From NCBI GenBank assembly GCA_030696155.1, contig JAUYSY010000123.1, positions 1 through 38,828 on the forward strand: DNA of 38,828 nt. Reading direction: 5' to 3'. Source of the DNA: Alphaproteobacteria bacterium (GTDB lineage Bacteria; Pseudomonadota; Alphaproteobacteria; JAUXUR01). This document shows positions 16,687 to 25,532 of the stretch, in pieces. The notes under the pieces are model-generated. The model was given only the letters and a program-made list of their open reading frames with translations, was not told where the DNA came from and ran no database searches. Every line of letters starts with the position of its first letter. The first letter of the stretch is position 1. The position numbers and the translations under genes are program-made.

Positions 16687-16787
16687 TTCACTAAGGGGAG
16701 CCATATTGGCTGAGAGTTTGCAAGAATATAATCTTGCGATGACCCTTATGACTTGAACCGGATAATGCCGGCGGAGGGATCAGTGAA
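16687..16787 (+). promoter_or_regulatory. TPP riboswitch (THI element)
   Basis: The conserved core is plain: AAGGGGAGC, then GGCTGAGA, then GACCCTTATGACTTGAACCGG and GGATAATGCCGGCGGAGGGAT, read in order. P1 is TTCACT (16687-16692) paired with AGTGAA (16782-16787). P3 is GCC/GGC, P4 is CCGG/CCGG, and the optional stem after CTGAGA is GCAAGA/TCTTGC. It precedes a pyrimidine-precursor importer. The GGAGGGA near its 3' end serves as ribosome site and GTG 16783 as start, so ligand-stabilised P1 would hide the start codon directly. No separate terminator hairpin is visible. Confidence 0.93.
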
Positions 16788-17529
16788 CTTAAATTTACAG
16801 CCAGAATCATGGCCCAGCTTTGATATTAATCATAATATTGGCCATGATGCATATCAATATAATATTCCCCATTTTTCTTATGATGCGAAACCGCTTTTAA
16901 ACGCGTTTGAACTTTCACTTCCAAAATCCTCATGGACTAGTATTTTGGGTCCCTCAGGTATTGGTAAAACGACAATATTAAGGTTAATTGCAGGATTCAT
17001 ACCTGACTTTCAATCAAATCAAAACCTTAAAATTGCGTATTTACCGCAATCAGAGCTTCTGCTCCCTTGGGCAAAAGCCATTGATAATGTACTAATTGGC
17101 AACAAAATTAAAAACAATCAAAACAAAAAAGATAACAAAGACAAAGCGATTCAAATTTTTGAAAAATTGGGGCTTGTTGATTATATGTCTTATTATCCAC
17201 ATCAATTGTCGGGCGGGATGAAACAACGCATTCAAATTGCACGCGTGCTTCTGGAAGATGCTGATTTGGTACTGATGGATGAGCCTTTTTCACAATTAGA
17301 TGCACTCACACGCATTGAAGCAAACACATTTGCTAAAAATTGCCTAAAAGATAAAACAATTTTGCTTGTGACCCATGATCCGATGGAAGCTTTAAGGTTA
17401 AGCGATCAAATTCTTATTTTAGATGGCAAACCAGCAAATATTAAAGATCAGCTTTTTTTGACTGAAGCGGATAAACATCGTCCTGAACTTATCCACGAAC
17501 TTTATAAAAAATTGGGGGTGAATTTATGA
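16783..17529 (+). CDS. thiZ: ABC transporter ATPase for thiamine precursor (ThiZ-like)
   Basis: A 248-residue ATPase of the nitrate/sulfonate/taurine-type importer family. From GTG 16783 the Walker A GPSGIGKT is at about 56-63, signature LSGGMKQ at about 142-148 and Walker B VLMDEP just beyond, followed by the switch histidine in LLVTHDPMEA. The frame is open further upstream (TTG 16753, ATG 16765), but those codons lie in the riboswitch core, and GTG 16783 has GGAGGGA before it. The stop overlaps the permease start by four bases. The likely substrate is a pyrimidine such as HMP or formylaminopyrimidine, inferred from the riboswitch and the binding protein. Confidence 0.87.
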   Translation: MNLNLQPESWPSFDINHNIGHDAYQYNIPHFSYDAKPLLNAFELSLPKSSWTSILGPSGIGKTTILRLIAGFIPDFQSNQNLKIAYLPQSELLLPWAKAIDNVLIGNKIKNNQNKKDNKDKAIQIFEKLGLVDYMSYYPHQLSGGMKQRIQIARVLLEDADLVLMDEPFSQLDALTRIEANTFAKNCLKDKTILLVTHDPMEALRLSDQILILDGKPANIKDQLFLTEADKHRPELIHELYKKLGVNL

Positions 17530-18266
17530 TTATTCGTCTTATTATAACCTCGTTATTTCTAATTCTCTGCTGGTGGCTTTTTGTTTTTGCATTTGATTTA
17601 CCCACTTACATTCTCCCATCCCCAGAACTTGTTTTTATACGCCTTATCAATTCGATACCTCTTCTTTTAGATCATTGTTACATAACACTTTCTGAAATCA
17701 TTATCGGGTTTATAAGCGGTACAAGCTTAGGCATTTTAACAGCGTGCTTAATGCTTTATTTCCCCTTTTTTAGATTGATGATTCATCCTTTGTTGTTGAT
17801 CACGCAAACAATTCCTGTTTTTGTCATCGCGCCACTGATTATTTTATGGTGCGGCTACGGGATGATATCAAAGATTATTATGATAACGCTTCTGCTTTAT
17901 TTTAAAATTGCCTCAACTTTTTATGATGGGCTTTGTCGTACGCCTTTCCAATTTTTAGAAATGGCACAATTAATGCGCGCAAATCGTTTCAAGACCTTGC
18001 TTTATATTCAATTTCCATCGGCTTTGCCTCAGCTATTTTCAGGCCTAAAATTAGGCGCTGTTTTTGCGCCGATTGCAGCCCTTGTTGGTGAATGGATAGG
18101 CGCAAGTCGGGGTATTGGTTTTCTTATTTTAGATGCCTATACACGCGTTGATATGCCACTTCTTTTTGCAGCCCTTTTTGTTCACATTCTTATGAGCGTT
18201 GCTTTTTATCATCTTGTTTTATTAAGTACTCAGAAATTCACCCCTTGGATACAGGAGAAATCATAA
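17526..18266 (+). CDS. thiX: ABC transporter permease for thiamine precursor (ThiX-like)
   Basis: A 246-residue inner-membrane protein with about six hydrophobic helices, of the binding-protein-dependent permease family. The cytoplasmic coupling (EAA-type) loop is near FLEMAQLMRANRFKTLLYIQ (about 150-169), followed by FPSALPQLFSGLKLGAVFAP. It starts within the ATPase stop (ATGA) and ends on the start of the binding protein (TAATG), so all three are translationally coupled. The permease family covers many substrates; assignment to thiamine-precursor uptake rests on the TPP riboswitch and the ThiY-like partner. Confidence 0.85.
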   Translation: MIIRLIITSLFLILCWWLFVFAFDLPTYILPSPELVFIRLINSIPLLLDHCYITLSEIIIGFISGTSLGILTACLMLYFPFFRLMIHPLLLITQTIPVFVIAPLIILWCGYGMISKIIMITLLLYFKIASTFYDGLCRTPFQFLEMAQLMRANRFKTLLYIQFPSALPQLFSGLKLGAVFAPIAALVGEWIGASRGIGFLILDAYTRVDMPLLFAALFVHILMSVAFYHLVLLSTQKFTPWIQEKS

Positions 18267-19204
18267 TGCCTATTATTCTGCTACTTATCATATTGATGCT
18301 CCCCTTAAATATTCATGCCGAAAAACTAACACTTCTTTTAGATTGGTATATGAACCCAAATCATGCGCCTTTATATGTTGCTCAAAAATTTAGTTTTTTT
18401 AAGAAAAAAAATCTTGAAATTGATATTATTACCCCTACAGATCTACAAACACCTTCAAAACTCGTAGCACTAGGTAAAGCTGATTTAGCACTTACTTATC
18501 AATATCATCTTCATATTTTTGTGGATCAGGGATTACCTTTGCAACGTATTGCCACCCTCATTGAAACGCCGCTTAATTGTTTAGCGGTTAAAGCTGATGG
18601 CCCCATTCGCAAAATCGAAGATCTAAAAGGCAAAAAAATTGGCTATAAAGTAGGTCTTGGAAGCTCCAAAGCGTTTATCGAAACTTTATTACAAGATGCA
18701 CATCTAAAGCTTGATGATGTGGAAATGATTCGATCGAGTCATTCAATGAATGCCGGGTTTTTGTCAGGTCAACTTGATGCAATTACAGGTGTTTATCGAA
18801 ATGTAGAGCCCTTTATCATGGCTGAAAAAGGAACACCTATAAGACTTTTTTATTATGAAGAACATGGCGTACCGCCTTTTGATGAATTGATCGTTGTGAC
18901 AAATCCCACCAAAAGTAATCCCCATACTTTAAAATTATTTGTGGATGCTTTGGAAGAGGCGAGCCAATATCTTATAAATCATTGGCAAGAATGTCTGGAC
19001 GCCTATATTAAAGATCATCCTGAACAAAAAAATGAGACATTACAAAAAATCTGGCAAGAAACGTTACCGCGTTTCGCTTTAAGACCAGGTGCATTGGATA
19101 TCTATCGATATGAAAATTTTGCACAATATTTAAAAAAAGCAGATGTTATTAAAACGCTGCCCATTATTGGATCTTACGCAAAAGATATTAGGGCTTACCA
19201 TTAG
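18266..19204 (+). CDS. thiY: Pyrimidine-precursor binding protein (ThiY/NMT1-like)
   Basis: A 312-residue periplasmic binding protein. The ATG at 18266 has AGGAG in front (18253-18257) and overlaps the permease stop by one base; an earlier in-frame ATG (18245) is less likely. A signal peptide covers 1-18 (hydrophobic run PIILLLIILMLPL, cleavage near HAE). The NMT1/THI5-like domain begins LLDWYMNPNHAPLYVAQ, the family hallmark, followed by PSKLVALGKADLALTYQ and IEDLKGKKIGYK. ThiY proteins bind formylaminopyrimidine or HMP. No tenA or other thiamine gene follows, so the captured precursor must be processed by genes elsewhere. The gene meets the convergent ackA-pduL gene with a two-base gap. Confidence 0.88.
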   Translation: MPIILLLIILMLPLNIHAEKLTLLLDWYMNPNHAPLYVAQKFSFFKKKNLEIDIITPTDLQTPSKLVALGKADLALTYQYHLHIFVDQGLPLQRIATLIETPLNCLAVKADGPIRKIEDLKGKKIGYKVGLGSSKAFIETLLQDAHLKLDDVEMIRSSHSMNAGFLSGQLDAITGVYRNVEPFIMAEKGTPIRLFYYEEHGVPPFDELIVVTNPTKSNPHTLKLFVDALEEASQYLINHWQECLDAYIKDHPEQKNETLQKIWQETLPRFALRPGALDIYRYENFAQYLKKADVIKTLPIIGSYAKDIRAYH

Positions 19205-19206
19205 TA

Positions 19207-21012
19207 TTAAGCCACTTCCTTTTCTTCACGGCAATTGAGGCAAAATGATTGTTCTGTATAATGCGCATGCGAATGACGGTGTGTAATATGGGCGGCAATT
19301 CCTTTAACGGGCATTAATGCACCCACACCACCATGATGAATATGGGCGGCATTGGCTTCATCCGTATCAATATGCATTTCGGTGACATATTTTGGATCTA
19401 CACGAATCATCACATCCCTAAAAATTAGATCTCGATCACCATTACCATCGACTGCTACTTCTACTTGATCACCTTGTTTAAGGCCTCGTGCTTCTGCATC
19501 TTTAGTATTCATGTGAATATGGCGTTTAGCGATAATTAACCCTTCAGTTTGAATACTCCCCTTGGGGCCACGTAATGTTACAATAGGCGTTCCATCCCGA
19601 TCACCTGAAAGGCGAATAGGTGCATCAGTGCCTAAAATATAAGCTTCAGTTTCTGCAATTTCAATTTGAATAAAATCACGGCATGGCCCTAACACACGCA
19701 TATTTTTGATCTCACCATGAGGTCCTATAACATCAAGCGTTTCTTCAGCAGCCCAAAACCCTGGCTGACTCAATTGATTACGTATTTTTAATTTATAGCC
19801 TTTACCAAATAATTGTTCGACAGCCTGATCTGTAAGGTGAATATGATGTGCTGATACAGCAATAGGAATCGGTGGAAATTGACTCGCGGGTGTTATTTTA
19901 AGGGTTAAAATCCTAAAAACTTCTTGTGCAATCATCCATTGTTCGTGACTTTGGGTCACAAGAACTTTTACAAGTGAATTATCCATTTGAATTTGAGGTG
20001 CTTCTGAATCTGTAAGCTTAACACTTATATTTTTATCATCATCAAAATTAAGACCTAGATAATCGAGTCTTTCGCAAATGCGTTTGCGCATAGAAGTTGA
20101 ATTTTCACCGATACCACCGGTGAACGCAATAACGTCCACGCCACCCATAACACCCGCATAGCTTGCTATATATTTGCGTACGCGATACGCATAAACTTGA
20201 ATGGCTAATTGTGCTTTTTTATTACCTAATGATGCTTCTTTTTCAATATCACGCATATCATTACCAATACCTGAAAGCGCTATAAGACCACTTTCTTTGT
20301 AAAGCGCCATTTCGATTTCATCGACGCTCAAGCCAAGTGTGTGGCTAAGATATGCAAAAATACCAGGATCAACGTCTCCTGAACGTGTCCCCATAACCAG
20401 TCCTTCAAGCGATGTCATGCCCATTGATGTATCAACCGATACACCACGTTCAATGGCACAAACGCTCGCCCCATTACCCAAATGACACGAAATAATACGA
20501 AGATGCGTCACGGGGAGCTTTAATTCCTCTGCAACGCGCATCATCACATATTTATGTGATGTGCCATGAAAACCGTACCGTCTTAATCCAATAGCACGCC
20601 ACTTTTCTGGGACTGCATAAGTATAAGCGCGTTCGGGAATTGTTTGGTGAAACGCTGTATCAAAAACAGCAACTTGTTGAATATTTGGCCATATTTCTTT
20701 TGTGACTTTAATACCTGCAAGGGATAATGGGTTATGCAAAGGTGCGAGTGGAATACAATCTTCGATTGCTTTAATAATCTCGGCATTGATTAATTGAGGA
20801 TCTTTGAATTTCGCACCGCCATGTGCAACACGATGGCCAATGGCGTCTATTTTGATATTTTCGGCTATTAAAAAATCAGGAATTTTACGAACTGCTTCCT
20901 CAACCGAGACAACACGCTCAATTTCAGATTTATATAATTGCTTATTTGTTGCCGTATCAAAAACAGCAAATTTAACAGAGGAACTACCTGCATTAATGGT
21001 TAAAATATTCAT
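19207..21012 (-). CDS. Acetate kinase fused to PduL-type phosphotransacetylase
   Basis: A 601-residue fusion. Residues 1-370 are acetate kinase: NAGSSS (7-12), GHRVAHGG with R61, FDTAFHQT with D118, RRYGFHGTSH with H149, TRSGD with R210 and GGIGENS (299-305). Residues ~380-575 are a complete PduL phosphate acyltransferase: SAHHIHL (387-393), KRHIHM (496-501) and MHIDTDEANAA (546-556), the last two holding zinc-type histidines. The two activities convert acetyl-CoA to acetate plus ATP through acetyl phosphate, or the reverse. The last ~25 residues are His-rich with CLNC. The ATG at 21012 has GGGGAGAT upstream. AckA usually pairs with a separate Pta; fusion to PduL is unusual in my knowledge. 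Propionyl-CoA is a possible alternative substrate. Confidence 0.92.
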   Translation of the reverse strand: MNILTINAGSSSVKFAVFDTATNKQLYKSEIERVVSVEEAVRKIPDFLIAENIKIDAIGHRVAHGGAKFKDPQLINAEIIKAIEDCIPLAPLHNPLSLAGIKVTKEIWPNIQQVAVFDTAFHQTIPERAYTYAVPEKWRAIGLRRYGFHGTSHKYVMMRVAEELKLPVTHLRIISCHLGNGASVCAIERGVSVDTSMGMTSLEGLVMGTRSGDVDPGIFAYLSHTLGLSVDEIEMALYKESGLIALSGIGNDMRDIEKEASLGNKKAQLAIQVYAYRVRKYIASYAGVMGGVDVIAFTGGIGENSTSMRKRICERLDYLGLNFDDDKNISVKLTDSEAPQIQMDNSLVKVLVTQSHEQWMIAQEVFRILTLKITPASQFPPIPIAVSAHHIHLTDQAVEQLFGKGYKLKIRNQLSQPGFWAAEETLDVIGPHGEIKNMRVLGPCRDFIQIEIAETEAYILGTDAPIRLSGDRDGTPIVTLRGPKGSIQTEGLIIAKRHIHMNTKDAEARGLKQGDQVEVAVDGNGDRDLIFRDVMIRVDPKYVTEMHIDTDEANAAHIHHGGVGALMPVKGIAAHITHRHSHAHYTEQSFCLNCREEKEVA

Positions 21013-21110
21013 TTATCTATCTCCCCAAACTCACATTTTATGAGCAAATTCTTGTTAACTTTGTACAATACATAAAATGTAAAAAACTTCTTAGGCATTA
21101 ATGCACTAAG

Positions 21111-21230
21111 CACCCAGATTATGTGGCAAAGTCTAGAAAGGGCGAGAACCGGCACGGAATGTACCTCTTTGTACATGAGTACCGGAAGTAAAGCCCTGAC
21201 GACGAATTTGTCCATAGGGTGGGTACTTAA
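21111..21230 (+). repeat. Hairpin element of ~120 bp, copy 3 of 3
   Basis: The best-formed copy: CACCCAGATTATGTGG at the left and CCATAGGGTGGG at the right are inverted. The centre is ACCGGCACGGAATGTAC, a short loop, and GTACATGAGTACCGG. It lies between the 5' end of ackA-pduL and the 3' end of fabI, ending beside the fabI stop codon. Confidence 0.72.
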
Positions 21231-21231
21231 A

Positions 21232-22002
21232 CTACCCAGCCATTATATTGAATCCTGCGTCAATATAAACGATGCTTCCTGTCACAAGTTTTGCTTCATC
21301 ACTCACTAAAAAACGCGCATATGATCCTACAGCTTCGATAGATGCTAATTGATGTTCTGGTGATTTTTGACGTGCAAGCTCTAACAATTCTTCGAAATGT
21401 TCAATTCCGCTGGCAGCGCGTGTAGGAATAGGTCCAGGAGACAAAGCATTTACACGAATATTCTTAGATCCTAATTCTGCTGCGAGATAACGTGTGATGC
21501 TTTCCAAGGCTGCTTTAACCGGTCCCATTAATCCGTAATGTGGGACAACTTTTTCACTACCGTAATAAGTGGTGGTAAGCAAACATCCATCTTCTTTCAT
21601 TAAAGGCTCGGCAAGATGGGCTAAACGTAAAAAAGAATAACAAGAAATATCCATGGCACGCAAAAAACCGGCACGAGATACATCAACAATACGGCCATGC
21701 AAATCTTCTTTTGGTGCAAAGGCTATAGAATGAAGCAAAAAATCAAGCTTTCCCCATTTGGATTGAATTTCATCAAATAAATCAATCAATTGGGTTTCGT
21801 TTTCGACATCAAGTGGCATGATGATGGGCGCTTTAAGTTGTTCGGCTAAAGGTCTTACAAAAGGTTCAGCTTTTGAATTTATATAGGTAATGGCAAGGTC
21901 AGCACCTGCTTCATGAAAAGCTTTAGCACAACCCCATGCAATGGAATGCGTATTTGCAATCCCAATAATGAGTCCTTTTTTGCCTTTGAGTGAAGATGTC
22001 AT
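21232..22002 (-). CDS. fabI: Enoyl-[acyl-carrier-protein] reductase FabI
   Basis: A 256-residue NADH-dependent reductase completing each fatty-acid elongation cycle. It has the SDR-type nucleotide motif GIANTHSIAWG (14-24) and the FabI active site Y146/Y156 with K163 in HYGLMGPVKAALE, at the E. coli positions. LSPGPIPTRAASGI is the usual substrate-lid loop. Length and all key residues match, so it should be active and of the triclosan-target type. The ATG is at 22002. It diverges from the large exported-protein gene, and a hairpin repeat abuts its 3' end. Confidence 0.96.
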   Translation of the reverse strand: MTSSLKGKKGLIIGIANTHSIAWGCAKAFHEAGADLAITYINSKAEPFVRPLAEQLKAPIIMPLDVENETQLIDLFDEIQSKWGKLDFLLHSIAFAPKEDLHGRIVDVSRAGFLRAMDISCYSFLRLAHLAEPLMKEDGCLLTTTYYGSEKVVPHYGLMGPVKAALESITRYLAAELGSKNIRVNALSPGPIPTRAASGIEHFEELLELARQKSPEHQLASIEAVGSYARFLVSDEAKLVTGSIVYIDAGFNIMAG

Positions 22003-22118
22003 ATAATTTCAATTAACTAGGTTAGGTTTTTTGCCATTGATCTCATGATCAGTCTATGCTACCACAGATCAAATTTAACAACAAATTCTGATTGTTGTAT
22101 GAGCAGGGAGCCATCACG

Positions 22119-25100
22119 TTGAAAAGTATTTTTTCTTTCTTTTTTCTATTTCTATCATTTTACTTACCTTTTTTGGGGACTGACAAAGTTGCCCAAAGTA
22201 CGATAAGAGAAGAAATACAAATTTTAGCTGATGATACAATTTCTCTCGAAAAGAGAATGATAAGCTTTTTAGAAGTCATGTTCAAACCCACAAATCTTGA
22301 ATCTTCAGAGATCATTGATTATATTTTCCCCTTTTATCAAAAACTGATTCAGAGGCAAATGCAGCATGTAGCAGGTGATCGTTATTGTTACCGTGAGGAA
22401 GCATTGTTGCAAGAAATTGGCCGAAAATTAAATATTCAAGAATGGAAGCAAAGTTTTGTAAATATAAATTCTATGCGCAAAAAATTATATGAATATTTTC
22501 CTGCCTTTATCGAATTTTTGTCCTATGAACAAGTTAAAGATCATGTTTTTCCGTTGATTGACCAAGAACTTCAACATACAGATTTCAATGTTGAAACGAT
22601 GTATCTTCCATCTCGTTCAGAAGAATCGCAACCCGCAGAATATCCAGAAGAATTACAACTCGTAGAATATAGAATTATTAGGCCACAAAAACAATTAAAT
22701 TTAATTGATGCTATATTTAAAAAATATAAAAACGAGATCGCCTTAGACGACCAAAAAAAATTATCTTCGCAAATATTTCAATTAATTCAAATTCATAAAA
22801 AGGAAGAATTAGATAGAGATTGTTGTAATTCTTCAATAAATCCTAGTGTAGGTTCGGGAATTTATATTATAGACACTTATTTTCCTTATTTGTGCGCTGA
22901 AGAAAAACGTCAAGTGTTTGACGATCTTGTTGCTTTTGTTTTAGAATATAAAGTAAATTTATTTCTTGAACAAAAACTGTCTACATTTGTTGATATGATA
23001 GAACATATTATTCTAAACAATGATGATAAAGATAATTTGTTTGAAATAGGTAAACAATATTTAAAACATTTTGAGGCATCAGACAATCATTTTGAACCGT
23101 CAAGCAATTCATTTAATAGGCAATATTCGGTGCCACTATATTCAATTTTTTTGAATATATTAGAGCAATCACAACTTTCTTATACCAAAGAACAGCTTGA
23201 TTTTCTAAATGTCCTCGCGAATATGCCTTTTAATAAACATTATGATTTCCAATTACGTTTTATTATCAAATTTTTGTCTCGTCCAGAAATTAATATTCTT
23301 GAAAAGTACGAATTTTGGCAAAAAGCATTTGATGCTTTCGATGATTATCCCGAACATCGCTATGAGCTTATGAAAATTATGGCAAGACGCGTAGATCTTA
23401 ATAGCAACGAGGGTAATGCATTATTGGATAAGTTGCATGATGCGGATCATATAACAAACGCTTCTAAACTAGGAATATTTGAGGGTAAATTTTCAAATGA
23501 AACACTTCATGTTGAACGTCCAGAAATATATAATAAGTATATAGATTTTATTAAAGATGCAGATCATTCTATTTTAGAACGTTTTGCAGCTTTACAAGGA
23601 TTTCTTAAAAACCCTCATTTAACCGGGATCAGCGAAGCTGATTTTAATTATTTTTTCCTGTTTTTGTCCGACAAACGTTTTGAAATATATGATAGATGCA
23701 TTCTTATAAAAAATTTATTACATAAATATTCAAAACAACTATCTGCACAACAATTAGAGGTATTATATAATTTACTTTCTCTTCTTGTTCTAGATCGACA
23801 GTTATTTATGGAATTAAATAATGAAATTCATAATTTATTAAACCAAAAAGGTCTTTCAGACGAAAACTTAATTAAGTCTAAAAAATCTTCGATTTTGTTT
23901 AAATTATGCAAAATGTGGGAACCCTGGTTGGATATTCAGAAAAATGCTACGCAATTGTTCTTTGATGTTGTGCCGATTGAATTTACTTTTAAAACGGCTT
24001 TAGAGAAAGTAATCGAAGTTATTAAAGAGCAAGAAAATTCACAAGTAGAAGCCTGTTTAGCTTTAAAGCAACTTGACTATCTTAGTAGTACTTTTAATGA
24101 TTATATACAACCAAACTATTTGAACACACATGAAATCTTCAGACGTGTATATTTTCGTATTCAAAATCACCACGATCGACAAAAGCTAGAAACAAAGCTG
24201 ATTAAAAATCTAGCTTTGATGTATAATGATCGCATTAGGAATAATATAATACAATTACTTAAAATTTTGGATGGTTTTAATGCTGATATCGTATTTGCAC
24301 CAAATATAACGCTTGAAAAAAATCTTGAAAATTTATTTGCTGAAGAAATATCACCCGCATTCACGTTTGAATTTGCAATTGAAGATATGCAAATAATGCT
24401 CTGTAAAAATTTTCAAGAATCGTGTCCAGATTTTACAGTGATACGTAACATAACAAATAAAAATTGCCATGATAATGTAATTAGCTTTTGCAAATCTTCA
24501 TCTGATATTGATGTTCCTGAATCTACATATGCACTTGATTTTACAGGTCCTGGAAAAAAAAGAAAAATTACCTCTGAAGAGCATGAGCGCTTTGATAAGC
24601 TTTTGTACGTATTTGAAGAGATTAAAAAGATTAAAAATAATGAAGATTGTTTTAACAATCGATTGTTTTCAGATATTTTTCGGCGCGTTTATCTTCGTAT
24701 TAAAAATCATGATAATAGGAAAGAGCTTATTGAAAATCTAAAGAATTATTTTGATTTTTGGCGTCCTAATTTTGACAGTGACAAACGTGATGTGCCACTC
24801 CTTAAAACCTTGGAAGGTTATTATCCAGATATTCGCTTTCCTTATAATGTAAAATTTGAACAGAGTTTTAAGATTATGTTTAGTGATGTTTTACCAGATC
24901 ATTTCACAATTGATTATGCGTTAGAAGATACGGAAAGAATGATTAAATCTCTAGATGGTTCTCAAGGAGACATTGATGTTGCGCTTCAGACCCTTGATAA
25001 AATTAAAAAAGATACTAAGATTTATCACGATCAACCCATTCAGGAAATTTTTAGACGTGTGTATCATCGTATTTTAAATAATGAACATAAAGAAGTGCTC

Positions 25101-25532
25101 CAAAAAATATTATTTGAAGAGCTTGTTTATAATTATGATAATTGTGGCTCTAACGAAGAAACATTGATGCGTATTTTATCTGGATTTGACCCAGACATTA
25201 TTGTTCCTATTTATCTTAAAAAAGAGTTTTTTAATGCGGTGAAGACACGATTACTTACGCGCATTAAAAACTTTGAAATTGAAAAACAAGAAAAGTTTTT
25301 TGATTTGCTCGCAAAATCTCAAAAAGATCGTCAAGCTGATGAGCAATTGTTATTAGAACAATTTTTAGATCAAGAGCTGCCAGCAATTGCGAAAGAACTA
25401 GAAGATGAATATCGAAATCCTGCCAAAGCAGATGATCCACTGACAGAAAACTGTTTTAAAGCCTATTTGAAAGGAGCTTGTGCCGTATTTTTGAATTTGG
25501 TTGACCACGATCCTTATGCCCATATGGGTTAA
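22119..25532 (+). CDS. Large exported protein with three internal repeats
   Basis: I do not recognise this protein. It probably starts at TTG 22119 (CAGGGAG at 22104-22110), giving 1137 residues. An earlier TTG at 22092 has no ribosome site. The N-terminus is a signal peptide (KSIFSFFFLFLSFYLPFLG). The rest is highly charged and mostly helical in composition. The C-terminal half has three related units centred on EIFRRVYFRIQN (672), DIFRRVYLRIKN (852) and EIFRRVYHRILN (976). Each has about 40 residues before (FT...ALEDxxxxIK) and a GFxPDIxxP block after. These suggest a helical-repeat scaffold. No enzyme motif is visible. Secretion plus repeats would suit a surface or effector protein in a host-associated bacterium, which is inference. 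Confidence 0.75.
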   Translation: MKSIFSFFFLFLSFYLPFLGTDKVAQSTIREEIQILADDTISLEKRMISFLEVMFKPTNLESSEIIDYIFPFYQKLIQRQMQHVAGDRYCYREEALLQEIGRKLNIQEWKQSFVNINSMRKKLYEYFPAFIEFLSYEQVKDHVFPLIDQELQHTDFNVETMYLPSRSEESQPAEYPEELQLVEYRIIRPQKQLNLIDAIFKKYKNEIALDDQKKLSSQIFQLIQIHKKEELDRDCCNSSINPSVGSGIYIIDTYFPYLCAEEKRQVFDDLVAFVLEYKVNLFLEQKLSTFVDMIEHIILNNDDKDNLFEIGKQYLKHFEASDNHFEPSSNSFNRQYSVPLYSIFLNILEQSQLSYTKEQLDFLNVLANMPFNKHYDFQLRFIIKFLSRPEINILEKYEFWQKAFDAFDDYPEHRYELMKIMARRVDLNSNEGNALLDKLHDADHITNASKLGIFEGKFSNETLHVERPEIYNKYIDFIKDADHSILERFAALQGFLKNPHLTGISEADFNYFFLFLSDKRFEIYDRCILIKNLLHKYSKQLSAQQLEVLYNLLSLLVLDRQLFMELNNEIHNLLNQKGLSDENLIKSKKSSILFKLCKMWEPWLDIQKNATQLFFDVVPIEFTFKTALEKVIEVIKEQENSQVEACLALKQLDYLSSTFNDYIQPNYLNTHEIFRRVYFRIQNHHDRQKLETKLIKNLALMYNDRIRNNIIQLLKILDGFNADIVFAPNITLEKNLENLFAEEISPAFTFEFAIEDMQIMLCKNFQESCPDFTVIRNITNKNCHDNVISFCKSSSDIDVPESTYALDFTGPGKKRKITSEEHERFDKLLYVFEEIKKIKNNEDCFNNRLFSDIFRRVYLRIKNHDNRKELIENLKNYFDFWRPNFDSDKRDVPLLKTLEGYYPDIRFPYNVKFEQSFKIMFSDVLPDHFTIDYALEDTERMIKSLDGSQGDIDVALQTLDKIKKDTKIYHDQPIQEIFRRVYHRILNNEHKEVLQKILFEELVYNYDNCGSNEETLMRILSGFDPDIIVPIYLKKEFFNAVKTRLLTRIKNFEIEKQEKFFDLLAKSQKDRQADEQLLLEQFLDQELPAIAKELEDEYRNPAKADDPLTENCFKAYLKGACAVFLNLVDHDPYAHMG

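Noticed and set aside
16753-16782. TTG 16753 or ATG 16765 as start of the ABC ATPase
   Set aside because: Both lie in the conserved riboswitch core, neither has a ribosome site, and GTG 16783 has GGAGGGA at proper distance.
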